Source: Burkholderia sp. WAC0059 (GTDB taxonomy: Bacteria > Pseudomonadota > Gammaproteobacteria > Burkholderiales > Burkholderiaceae). From it: DNA of 64,000 nt. The notes below the pieces were generated by a model, which was not told the DNA's origin, made no database searches, and was given only the letters and a program-made list of their open reading frames with translations. Position numbers and translations under genes: made by a program. Where the stretch lies: contig NZ_PNEO01000001.1 of assembly GCF_002870125.1 (NCBI RefSeq), forward strand, positions 124,001 through 188,000, written 5' to 3'. Of this stretch, positions 44,072 through 51,278 are shown piece by piece (position 1 is the stretch's first letter; each line of letters begins with the position of its first letter).

Positions 44072-46150
44072 TCATGCGGCCCCCTCGCCGGCGATGGGGC
44101 CCGCCGCGGTCGCCGCCGGGAAGAGCGACAGGCGCAGGCCTACGAGCGCGTGCAGCGTGTCGCGCAGGCGGTGCCGGAGCATTTGCGAGACGTCGTCGGC
44201 GCCGTGCGCGGCGACGCGGTCGAGCGCCGCGTCGATCGCGCCGAGCAGCGCGGGCGGCACCGGCTGGCGCGCGCGCCGCTTCGCGCATTCGGCGAAATAG
44301 GCGTTCACGTCGGCCATCACGCCGTCGACGCAGGCGAGCACGTCGCCCGTCAGCCGCCGGCGCGTACGGCGCAGGTCGAGCGCGTTGAGCGCGACGCGCA
44401 GGTCGCGAAAGCTCTCGATGGACGGATGGCGGTGGTCGTCGGACGCGGCGAGGCGCGGGATCAGTTGCATCAGGCGGTCGAGCATGCGCGAGTAGAGGTT
44501 GCGCTGGTCGTCGATCGGCTCGGTCGAGGCGGTCAGCGCGACGTCGCTCCAGCTCGAGACGAGCAGGCGCCGCGCGGCCAGCTCGGCGCCGAACGGGCGC
44601 GTCGCGCGGGTCCAGACGAACGCGTAGAGCAGCCCCGCGACGCCCGAGAGGTTGCTGTTCAGGAACACGAGGACGTCCGTGTCGTAGGCGCTCTGGATGC
44701 TGATGAAGGTGGCCGTGTTGACGGCGACGAGCATCGTCACGAGGTTGAACTGGGGGCGCGGAATCAGCGTGCCGACGAGGATGAACGGCCCGGCGAACAT
44801 GAGCGCGAGCATCGGAAAGTCGTGCACGTGCGGCAGCACGACGAAGAGATAGAGGCCCGCGAGCACCACGGCGATGCAGGTCGCGAAGAAGAAGCGGAAC
44901 ACCTGCGGGGCCGGCTCGTCGAGCGCGGCGAAGAAGCAGCAGGCCACGGCCGCGAGCGTTACGCCGCTCGCGCCGTCGTTCCAGCCGGAGCTGATCCACA
45001 GGCCGCAGGCGACCACGATGGCGCCGACGGCCGAGGCCGTCGAGAACAGCATCATGCCGCGGTCGTAATAGCGCTCGGTGCCGCCGAGCCGCCAGTGGCG
45101 AAAGCGCGGGCGCCACACGCTGCGCTCGTGCGCGATCGCCGCGCGCAGCGAGCGGCAGTCCTGCCAGACGTCGACGAGCTGGCGCAGCCGCCACAGCGCG
45201 TTGGAGAGCAGCGCGCCGTCCCAGCCCGCGAGCGCGCCGGCGGAGGGCTGCAGCGCCGCGATCTGCCGGCGCAGCGCGTCGGCGGCCGGGTCCGCGCCGT
45301 CGTCGCGCGCGGCGTTGGCGAGCGGCGCGTCGAACCAGCGCGCCGCGTCGGCGAGCAGCGCCTCGAGTCCCTCGGGCAGCGTGCGCATGTCGGCGAGCAG
45401 CGCGGCGAGCGGGTCGCCGAGCGCGGAGATGATGGGCATGAAGATCTGCATGCGGCCGCGCAACGTCTGCGCGCGCGTGATGGCCTGCGGATGCGCGTTG
45501 TCGTAGCTGAGCTGGCTCAGCAGGAACTCGAGGCCGTTGGCCGTGGTGGCGAGCCGCTGCCGGCAGGCCGAGATCTGCGTGCCGGCGATGCGCCCCGAAA
45601 GCGTTTCGCGGCCGTAGAACGCGGCGTCGCGGAACCAGGCGTCGGTGCGCTCGATCAGCGTCGGCGCGAGGCGGCTCGGCAGCACGGCGCTGCCGACGAC
45701 GCTCGCGCAGACGATGCCGAGCGTGATCTCCTCGGTGCGGGCGATCGCGAGGTCGAACACGGCGCCCGGATCGGTCACGGCCGGCAGCGCGATGAGCGGC
45801 ATGGTGTAGCCCGCGAGCATGAACACGTAGCTGCGCGCGGTGCGGTCCGAGATGGCGAGGTAGAGCAGCACGCCGGTCCAGAGCGCGACGACGAGGCTGA
45901 AGAGCCAGGGCGTCTCGACGAACGGCGGCACGAGGGCGATCGCCCCGACCGCGCCGAGCGCGGTGCCGAGCGCGCGGTAGAGCGCCTTGGAGCGCGTCGC
46001 GCCGACGAACGGGTTCGAGACGATGTAGACGGTCGCCATGGCCCAGTACGGGCGCGGCAACTGGAAGATGAGGCCGAGGTAGAGCGCGAGGATCGATGCG
46101 GCGAAGGTCTTGACCGAGAAGAGCCAGTCGCGGACGGAGGGGTAGACCAT
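44072..46150 (-). CDS. FUSC family inner-membrane efflux pump (AaeB-like)
   Basis: 692 residues. Two blocks of membrane spans (about 10-170 and 370-520) separated by and followed by soluble helical regions. FUSC landmarks: FAASILALYLGLIFQLPRPY, WAMATVYIVSNPFVGATRSK, and in the second half FCGLWISSGWNDGASG-like spans with PQFNLVTMLVAVNTATFISI. The family exports aromatic carboxylic acids or similar compounds. The gene starts seven bases after the MarR stop and is followed by DUF1656, HlyD and NodT genes, so all five are one operon. Confidence 0.92.
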   Translation of the reverse strand: MVYPSVRDWLFSVKTFAASILALYLGLIFQLPRPYWAMATVYIVSNPFVGATRSKALYRALGTALGAVGAIALVPPFVETPWLFSLVVALWTGVLLYLAISDRTARSYVFMLAGYTMPLIALPAVTDPGAVFDLAIARTEEITLGIVCASVVGSAVLPSRLAPTLIERTDAWFRDAAFYGRETLSGRIAGTQISACRQRLATTANGLEFLLSQLSYDNAHPQAITRAQTLRGRMQIFMPIISALGDPLAALLADMRTLPEGLEALLADAARWFDAPLANAARDDGADPAADALRRQIAALQPSAGALAGWDGALLSNALWRLRQLVDVWQDCRSLRAAIAHERSVWRPRFRHWRLGGTERYYDRGMMLFSTASAVGAIVVACGLWISSGWNDGASGVTLAAVACCFFAALDEPAPQVFRFFFATCIAVVLAGLYLFVVLPHVHDFPMLALMFAGPFILVGTLIPRPQFNLVTMLVAVNTATFISIQSAYDTDVLVFLNSNLSGVAGLLYAFVWTRATRPFGAELAARRLLVSSWSDVALTASTEPIDDQRNLYSRMLDRLMQLIPRLAASDDHRHPSIESFRDLRVALNALDLRRTRRRLTGDVLACVDGVMADVNAYFAECAKRRARQPVPPALLGAIDAALDRVAAHGADDVSQMLRHRLRDTLHALVGLRLSLFPAATAAGPIAGEGAA

Positions 46151-46157
46151 GGCGCGT

Positions 46158-46622
46158 CTAGTCGTCGGCGTGGCGTCCGGCGGCGCCGGCCGTTTCCAGG
46201 GCGTTGAAGGCGTTCAGCACGCGCAGCGTCGCCTCCAGGTCGGCGCGGCTCACGCCCTTGAGGATGCGGCCGCGCAAGAGGCGCAGGTCGTCCTCCATCT
46301 TCGCCGTGACGGCGCGGCCCGCGTCGGTGAGCGAGATCGTCTTGGCGCGCCGGTCGTCGGGGTCTTCGTTGCGGCGCACGAGTCCGGCCGCGCAGAGCTG
46401 GTCGAGCAGGCGCACGAGCGACGGCCCCTCGATGCCGACCTGCTCGGCCAGCGCCACCTGGCGCACGGCCTCGCCGAGCCGGCCCGCGATGAGGAGCGGC
46501 GTGGCGCAGGCTTCCGAGACGTTGTAGGCGGTCAGGGCGGCGTTGCTCGTGCGCCGCCACCGGCGGGCGGCCAGGACGAGCGTGCTGCTCACGGACAGAC
46601 GTAACGAGTGGAGATTCGGCAT
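46158..46622 (-). CDS. MarR-family transcriptional regulator
   Basis: 154 residues. Winged-helix core: VRQVALAEQVGIEGPSLVRL, LDQLCAAGLVRRNEDPDDRR, then AKTISLTDAGRAVTAKMEDD. It is the first gene of the efflux operon and presumably represses it until an exported aromatic or antimicrobial compound binds. A palindrome at 46647-46660 is the likely operator. A TATCAT box (46630-46635, minus strand) ends only eight bases before the ATG at 46622, so the mRNA may be leaderless. Confidence 0.93.
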   Translation of the reverse strand: MPNLHSLRLSVSSTLVLAARRWRRTSNAALTAYNVSEACATPLLIAGRLGEAVRQVALAEQVGIEGPSLVRLLDQLCAAGLVRRNEDPDDRRAKTISLTDAGRAVTAKMEDDLRLLRGRILKGVSRADLEATLRVLNAFNALETAGAAGRHADD

Positions 46623-46646
46623 CGGCGCGATGATAGCCTGGAATTC

Positions 46647-46660
46647 GATAGCAAACTATC
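46647..46660. promoter_or_regulatory. probable MarR operator
   Basis: GATAG-CAAA-CTATC, a perfect inverted repeat 25 bases upstream of the marR start. It overlaps the -35 position relative to a TATCAT -10 box (17-base spacer from TAGTTT). This arrangement suits autorepression of the whole efflux operon. Confidence 0.65.
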
Positions 46661-46699
46661 TTTTTTGCCGGGCCTCGCCGGGCGTCGAAAGTTCGGCGT

Positions 46700-47407
46700 T
46701 CAGGCCGGGGGACGCGCTGGATTCTCCCAGCCGGCGAGCAGTTCGGGCAGCGCCGCCATGTCCCGGAACACGCACACGGCGCCGGCCTCGCGCAGCGCGT
46801 CGGCGCGGCTGTGGCCGTGGCCGGGCGCGTCGGGGCGGTAGCCGAACACCGTCGCGCCGGCGGCCACGCCGGCCGTCACGCCGGTGACGGTGTCCTCGAT
46901 CACGGCGCAGCGCCCGGGCGCGACGCGAAGCGCTGCGGCGGCGGCCAGGTAGACGTCGGGCCAGGGCTTGCTGCGCGCCGTCTCGTGGCCGCTGAAAAGA
47001 CGGCCCTCGAAGGCAGCGAGCAGGCCGACCTTCGCCAGTTGCAGTTCGAGCTTGAGCCGGTCGGAGCCCGAGGCGACGGCGATGCGCCCGCCGAGCCGCC
47101 GGTGCAGCGCCGCCACGGCCGCCGGCGCGCCGGGGATGCCGGCGAGGTCGCGCTCGAGCGCCGCGTTGCGCCGCGCGCGGAACGCGGCGATCCACGCGTC
47201 GGTCAGCGCGAACCCCGTGCGCGCCTCGATCAGCGCGGCTTCGTCCCGGACCGCCTTGCCGACGAAAATGCGCATGGCTTCGTCGAGCGTGAGCGTCCAG
47301 CCGAGTGCGCCGAGCATGTCGACGAGCACCGTGTGGGTGATGCGTTCCGAATCGACGAGGACGCCGTCGCAGTCGAACAGCACGGCATCGAAGGGAAAGG
47401 AGGCCAT
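46700..47407 (-). CDS. HAD-superfamily hydrolase (beta-phosphoglucomutase/phosphatase-like)
   Basis: 235 residues from the ATG at 47407. Motif I FDCDGVLVDSE (nucleophile Asp), motif II ASGSDRLKLELQL, motif III Lys in ARSKPWPDVYLAAAAAL and motif IV VIEDTVTGVTAGVAAG are all intact. The alpha-helical cap between motifs I and II is of the C1 type. It is likely a sugar-phosphate or nucleotide phosphatase; the substrate cannot be told from sequence. It is divergent from the thioesterase gene and separated from marR. Confidence 0.9.
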   Translation of the reverse strand: MASFPFDAVLFDCDGVLVDSERITHTVLVDMLGALGWTLTLDEAMRIFVGKAVRDEAALIEARTGFALTDAWIAAFRARRNAALERDLAGIPGAPAAVAALHRRLGGRIAVASGSDRLKLELQLAKVGLLAAFEGRLFSGHETARSKPWPDVYLAAAAALRVAPGRCAVIEDTVTGVTAGVAAGATVFGYRPDAPGHGHSRADALREAGAVCVFRDMAALPELLAGWENPARPPA

Positions 47408-47569
47408 CGGCGCGCGGGGCGAGGTTGAAAGCCGCCGATGATACCCGGCGGCGCCGGGCTCGGGGCGGCGCTGCGCCCGGGGGCGCCCGATCCTATAATG
47501 GCCCGCGATCTTTCCCGCGCCGGCGCGCCTTGCGCCGCCGCTTTCCGTCAGCCTCCCGGAGCCCCGCCC

Positions 47570-47992
47570 ATGTCCGCCCAGCCCGAATACGCCCTCGACA
47601 ACCCGTTTCTGGAGACGCTCGGCGTGCGGCTCGTGGCGTGGCGCGCGGGCTATGCCGAGCTCGTCATGCCGATCGACGCGTCGAAGCTGAACCGGCAGGG
47701 CGTGCTGCAGGGCGGGGCGATCGCGACGATGCTCGACGCCGCGGCCGGCTACGCCGGGCTCTTCTCGGCGCCGGGCGAGCCGCCGCTGCACGCGTTCACG
47801 CTCTCGCTCACGACGAATTATCTCGACAAGGGGCTCGGCGAGCGCGTGAGCGCGAAGGGGTTTCTGGAGCGGCAGGGACGGTCGATCTTTTTCTCGCGCG
47901 CCGAAGCCTGGGTGGACGGCCGCCTTCTGATCGCGAGCGCGCAGGGCACTTTCAAGTATTCCGGGCCGGCGAGGCCGGCCGTGGCCGGCTGA
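47570..47992 (+). CDS. PaaI-type hotdog-fold thioesterase
   Basis: 140 residues from the ATG at 47570, with GGAG nine bases upstream; an upstream in-frame extension is low-complexity. Hotdog features: VMPIDASKLNRQGVLQGGAI, then ATMLDAAAGYAGLFSAPGEP and TLSLTTNYLDKGLGERVSAK. The LQGG-A-ATMLD helix carries the catalytic acid in this family. It hydrolyses acyl- or aryl-CoA thioesters in the cytoplasm. Single gene; the substrate is unknown. Confidence 0.88.
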   Translation: MSAQPEYALDNPFLETLGVRLVAWRAGYAELVMPIDASKLNRQGVLQGGAIATMLDAAAGYAGLFSAPGEPPLHAFTLSLTTNYLDKGLGERVSAKGFLERQGRSIFFSRAEAWVDGRLLIASAQGTFKYSGPARPAVAG

Positions 47993-48045
47993 TTGCGTCT
48001 TTTCGCATTCGCCCGGCTGCTGCGCGCTGCGCGGGCGCGTTTCGC

Positions 48046-48495
48046 TCACCCGTTCTCGTCGCAGACGATGGCGGTCAGGAGCAGCGGGATGACGGACTGC
48101 ACGATCGCGTTGTTGTTGGCGGCGCGCAAGCGCGCCTGCACCCGTTCGGCCGGCGCCGACACCACCACGCCGTACACCGGGCCGTCGACGGTCTTGCCGG
48201 TGCCGGCCCGGAACAGGGCGTCGTTCTGCTCGTAGCCGATCACGGTGTAGATGGGAAAGCCGAACGCCTTCAGCCGGGCGCCCTGCACGGGCCGGAACGC
48301 GTTGACCGAATCGGGCTCGACGCGCGTGGGTTGCGGATCGATCGACTTTTCGTCGATCAGCGACGTGATGAACGCATGGGGGTTCGACGTGCAGTCGAAC
48401 TGCTCGTCATGGCCGTCCGCATGGGCGCCGCATGCGCCGAGCGCGGCCGCGAGACCGGCGAGCAGGGTAACGGCATGAGTACGGCGCTTCGTCAT
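48046..48495 (-). CDS. secreted hypothetical protein
   Basis: 149 residues from the ATG at 48495. Signal peptide (MTKRRTHAVTLLAGLAAALG) ends in LGACGAHAD, so it may be a lipoprotein (Cys22) or be cleaved after HAD. The mature part is soluble: DEQFDCTSNPHAFITSLIDE, then RPVQGARLKAFGFPIYTVIG and VYGVVVSAPAERVQARLRAA. No family recognised. It probably lies in the periplasm or at the outer membrane. It is convergent with the thioesterase gene (53 bases between the stops). Confidence 0.7.
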   Translation of the reverse strand: MTKRRTHAVTLLAGLAAALGACGAHADGHDEQFDCTSNPHAFITSLIDEKSIDPQPTRVEPDSVNAFRPVQGARLKAFGFPIYTVIGYEQNDALFRAGTGKTVDGPVYGVVVSAPAERVQARLRAANNNAIVQSVIPLLLTAIVCDENG

Positions 48496-48818
48496 GGCAG
48501 TGGCAACCGGGCACCCGACAGGAAACGTTCGACCGGCAACGCGGCGCAACGTTCAAGTGACGGATGCTGGCACGGCTTCGTGGCGGAAATGTGGCGGACC
48601 GGGGCAGGGGGGCGATAGCGCCGCGGCCGGATGCCGGCGCGGTTCGAAGCGCAGGTTCGGGCGCAGGTTCGGGCGCAGGTTCGGGCGCAGGTTCAGGCGG
48701 CGGGTTCAAGTGCGAGTCGGCGGGTCCGACGGCAGGGCGCGCCGGGCGCGTCGGCCGGGGTGACGCGACGACGGCCCGGGTCCTGGCGGCCGTGCCGTCG
48801 GGCGCCGCCCGCGTGTCG
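48496..48818. other. intergenic with a 12-bp repeat array
   Basis: About 320 bases between two minus-strand genes. It contains the tandem array at 48651-48698 and otherwise GC-rich sequence with no believable gene. Confidence 0.5.
48651..48698. repeat. 12-bp tandem repeat, four copies
   Basis: GCAGGTTCGGGC three times and GCAGGTTCAGGC once, end to end. Read on the minus strand it would encode repeated Glu-Pro-Ala-Pro, but no ribosome site or complete gene supports translation. Copy number is likely to vary between strains. Confidence 0.85.
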
Positions 48819-49319
48819 TCACAGCATCGACTTGCCTTGCGAGAGCACCTGATTGCAGACCTGCTTCGTGGCGTCGGCCTTCAGCCCGCCGCCGTTCAGG
48901 TCGAGCTGGGAACCGTTGCTGCCCGTGAGAATGCCGTTGCTGCCGCTCGCGTAGCCGCTATCGGTGGTGTGCGCGCCGCCCGGCAGCTTGCCGAGCAGCG
49001 AGTTCTGGATGCCGCCCGCGCTGGCCGGGCTCAGGTAGTTGTTCTTGATGCAGAACTGCAGCAGGCCCGCGACGTTGCCCGTGCTGCCCGAGCTCATCGA
49101 TCCCATCGAACTCATGGAACCCATCGACTGGCCCGGCAGACCGCCGCTGCCGCCACCGCCGCCCAGGCTGCTGCCGATTCCGCTGAGGCCGCGAGAGGCG
49201 CCGCCGGACGAGCCGCCCTGGTTCAGCAGGTTGCCGAGCTGCGCGTTCGCGAGCCCGGGCGACAGCCACAGCGCGGCGAGGAGCGCGCCGGCCGCGACGC
49301 GCGTCAGGGATGTGTGCAT
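48819..49319 (-). CDS. DUF2501 (YjjA-like) secreted protein
   Basis: 166 residues from the ATG at 49319. Signal peptide ends SPGLANA, mature QLGNLLNQGGSSGG. A Gly/Ser/Met-rich linker (about 30-75) leads to the family core GNVAGLLQFCIKNNYLSPAS, then GIQNSLLGKLPGG, and ends with KQVCNQVLSQGKSML. The two Cys probably form a disulfide. The family is periplasmic and of unknown role. Single-gene unit. Confidence 0.85.
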   Translation of the reverse strand: MHTSLTRVAAGALLAALWLSPGLANAQLGNLLNQGGSSGGASRGLSGIGSSLGGGGGSGGLPGQSMGSMSSMGSMSSGSTGNVAGLLQFCIKNNYLSPASAGGIQNSLLGKLPGGAHTTDSGYASGSNGILTGSNGSQLDLNGGGLKADATKQVCNQVLSQGKSML

Positions 49320-50005
49320 CTGTGATTCTCCGTTGTCGTCTGGTTGTAGGGCACGCGTACTATAAACAGATTCGTCCGGAGACCTTCGCAATGTGGCCGG
49401 CGCCCCCCGGGCCCATCGGGCGAGGCCGGCGGCGCGGGCGCGATTCGTATGACGCAGGACGCCGTTCGCGGAATGCGATTTTTCGCGACGGATTTGCTGC
49501 GACGCCGTAATATGGATGTCATTGCACGCGCGTAGGTATAGCGGCTAGAGGGCACGGCCGGCCAGCGGGGGCGCGCGGCGTTGCAACTGCAACGGTTCGT
49601 GCGTCGCGGCATACGACGCCGGCCGGAATCGCTTCGGGACCGGGAGCCCGGACTGGATTCCCCCGGATTCAGGCGGGTTTTCGGCAGGTGCCGGTTCGCG
49701 CGATGGACGGGGTTCGTTTCCAATCGTACGGACGAGTTTGTTTCTAACCGTAACACTTATTTCCGCCCCTATCGGGCGGTTTATCAGATGGTATGCTTCG
49801 TGCACAAATTCTCCTTTGCACGAGTGAGACCACGTTCCCTGCGTCAAACCCGTGAACGCCCGCACAAGTTGAGTGCGACCGTCGCGGCGAACGACCCCAA
49901 CGTATAAGCATATGGTGCAACCGAGAGTGCCGGCATGGCGTCTTTCTGCGCCGCTCTGCCAGTACTCCGACACTGCAGCCCCGGTCCGGCTGCGTGGAGA
50001 ACAGC
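49320..50005. other. long intergenic regulatory region upstream of the DUF4096 gene
   Basis: About 690 bases. The first half is GC-rich without a gene. The second half is AT-richer and holds two similar 17-bp direct repeats (49712 and 49736) and a 6-bp hairpin (CCGCCC-CTATC-GGGCGG, 49763-49779). Short frames in all registers look random. It probably contains the promoter and regulator sites for the plus-strand gene at 50006. Confidence 0.5.
49712..49752 (+). promoter_or_regulatory. pair of 17-bp direct repeats
   Basis: GTTCGTTTCCAATCGTA (49712-49728) and GTTTGTTTCTAACCGTA (49736-49752) match at 14 of 17 positions and are 24 bases apart start to start. Two same-face sites upstream of a DNA-binding protein gene suggest cooperative or autogenous binding. 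Confidence 0.5.
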
Positions 50006-51109
50006 ATGAATTTCGAAGAACTGAGCGATGAAGAGTGGATGCAGGTGGCTTCGCTCGTGTCCGACGAGCCTCCCATTCGTCTCAATCGTCGCGGTCGTCC
50101 GCGCGCGGAACCGCGCGTCGTTACCAACGCAGTGCTCTGGATCCTGACGACCGGCGAGTCGTGGTCGCGTCTGCCCGCCCGCTATCCGTCCGGACCCACC
50201 TGCCGCCGTCGCTTCGACGAGTGGCACCTCAACGGTACGCTCGCCGAACTGGTCCAACTGCTCTCGACGCGCGGCCGCGCGTTCGTCTACGTTCCGGAGG
50301 CGCCGCCGCCCGAAACGCATTCCGCCGAGGCCAGCGCCGGCGCGACAGCCGACGACGACGGCTTGCCGACCGTTTTCTGGAAGAGCCCGCAAGCCTGGCA
50401 GGCTCCGACGGCCGACGCGCCCGAGGAGCAGGAAACGGGCGAGCGCGACTGGCCGGTCGCGGACGCGATCGTCAGCATGACGCGCCAGTTGTCGAACCTG
50501 CAGGACCCGGACGACGGGCGGCCCGCCGCGAACCCGTCCGCCGATCCGGCGGCGCGGGACGTGTTGAACCCGGCCGCGCGCGCGGGGGCCGTCGCGTTGC
50601 CGTCGCCCGTTGCGGTGCCGTCGCCGGCCGTCGACGTCGTGACGGCCGCTCGTCCGCTCTGGTCGGGCGCCGCCGCGCAGTCCGTGCAGGTGGCCGAGTG
50701 GCGCGGCTACCTGATGAAGCTCGTGGTGCAGCCCGTGCGCAACCGCATGTTCCGCTCGGCCGTCGAGATTCTTCGCGACGGCCAGCGCCTCGAGCGCTCG
50801 GGCCTCGTCGGTCCGCCGTTCGCGGATCGGGAGTCGGCCAAGCAGTTCGCGTTCGACTGGGCGCGCAAATGGGTCGAGCACGAATGCCGCGGCGAGGTGC
50901 CGGCCATGATTTCCGACGCGTCGACGGCGGCGAGAGCGGCCGCGACGGGCGGCGTCGTCACCCGCTCGATGCCGCCGGGCGACGGGCGCTGGATTGCGCC
51001 GGTGCATCGCTATACGCCGGGCTCCTTGCCGCCGCTGGCGGCGGACGGCCGGGAAAGCAGCACCGCCGAACCGCGCCATCCCGTCGTGGGCAGTCACGTC
51101 GGCGGGTAG
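50006..51109 (+). CDS. DUF4096 (IS5-like) helix-turn-helix protein, domesticated regulator candidate
   Basis: 367 residues from the ATG at 50006 (GGAGA seven bases upstream). N-terminal DUF4096 domain of IS5/IS4-type transposases: NFEELSDEEWMQVASLVSDE, RRGRPRAEPRVVTNAVLWIL, TTGESWSRLPARYPSGPTCR, RRFDEWHLNGTLAELVQLL. The DDE nuclease is absent. A disordered Pro/Ala linker follows, then a domain (about 232-300) that matches the small protein at 840-1073 in pattern (GY..L..QP..N.MF ... WARKWVE), and a C-terminal tail. It sits beside the exopolysaccharide genes and may regulate them. Domains are seen; regulation is inferred. Confidence 0.8.
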   Translation: MNFEELSDEEWMQVASLVSDEPPIRLNRRGRPRAEPRVVTNAVLWILTTGESWSRLPARYPSGPTCRRRFDEWHLNGTLAELVQLLSTRGRAFVYVPEAPPPETHSAEASAGATADDDGLPTVFWKSPQAWQAPTADAPEEQETGERDWPVADAIVSMTRQLSNLQDPDDGRPAANPSADPAARDVLNPAARAGAVALPSPVAVPSPAVDVVTAARPLWSGAAAQSVQVAEWRGYLMKLVVQPVRNRMFRSAVEILRDGQRLERSGLVGPPFADRESAKQFAFDWARKWVEHECRGEVPAMISDASTAARAAATGGVVTRSMPPGDGRWIAPVHRYTPGSLPPLAADGRESSTAEPRHPVVGSHVGG

Positions 51110-51220
51110 CGCCGGTAGTCCGCCGGAAGCCCCCGCCGGTAGTCGGTAACGCCATCCGTCCGTCGTCGCCTCCCAGGCTCTCCGCTTCACGTCTCGCTCA
51201 CGCCTTCTTTCCTCCGGCGC

Positions 51221-51260
51221 CAGGCCGGGCCACCGCAATGCGGGCGACCCGGCCTGTTTT
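51221..51260 (+). terminator. intrinsic terminator of the DUF4096 gene
   Basis: CAGGCCGGG paired with CCCGGCCTG, with an inner CCGC-AAT-GCGG stem, followed by four T residues on the plus strand. It lies between the stops of convergent genes, so it may also limit bceA read-through. Confidence 0.75.
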
Positions 51261-51278
51261 CCCGTCCTCGCTTCCGCC

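Noticed and set aside
48407-48709. Minus-strand frame with EPAP repeats as a gene
   Set aside because: It overlaps the start of the secreted protein at 48046-48495 in another frame and has no ribosome site.
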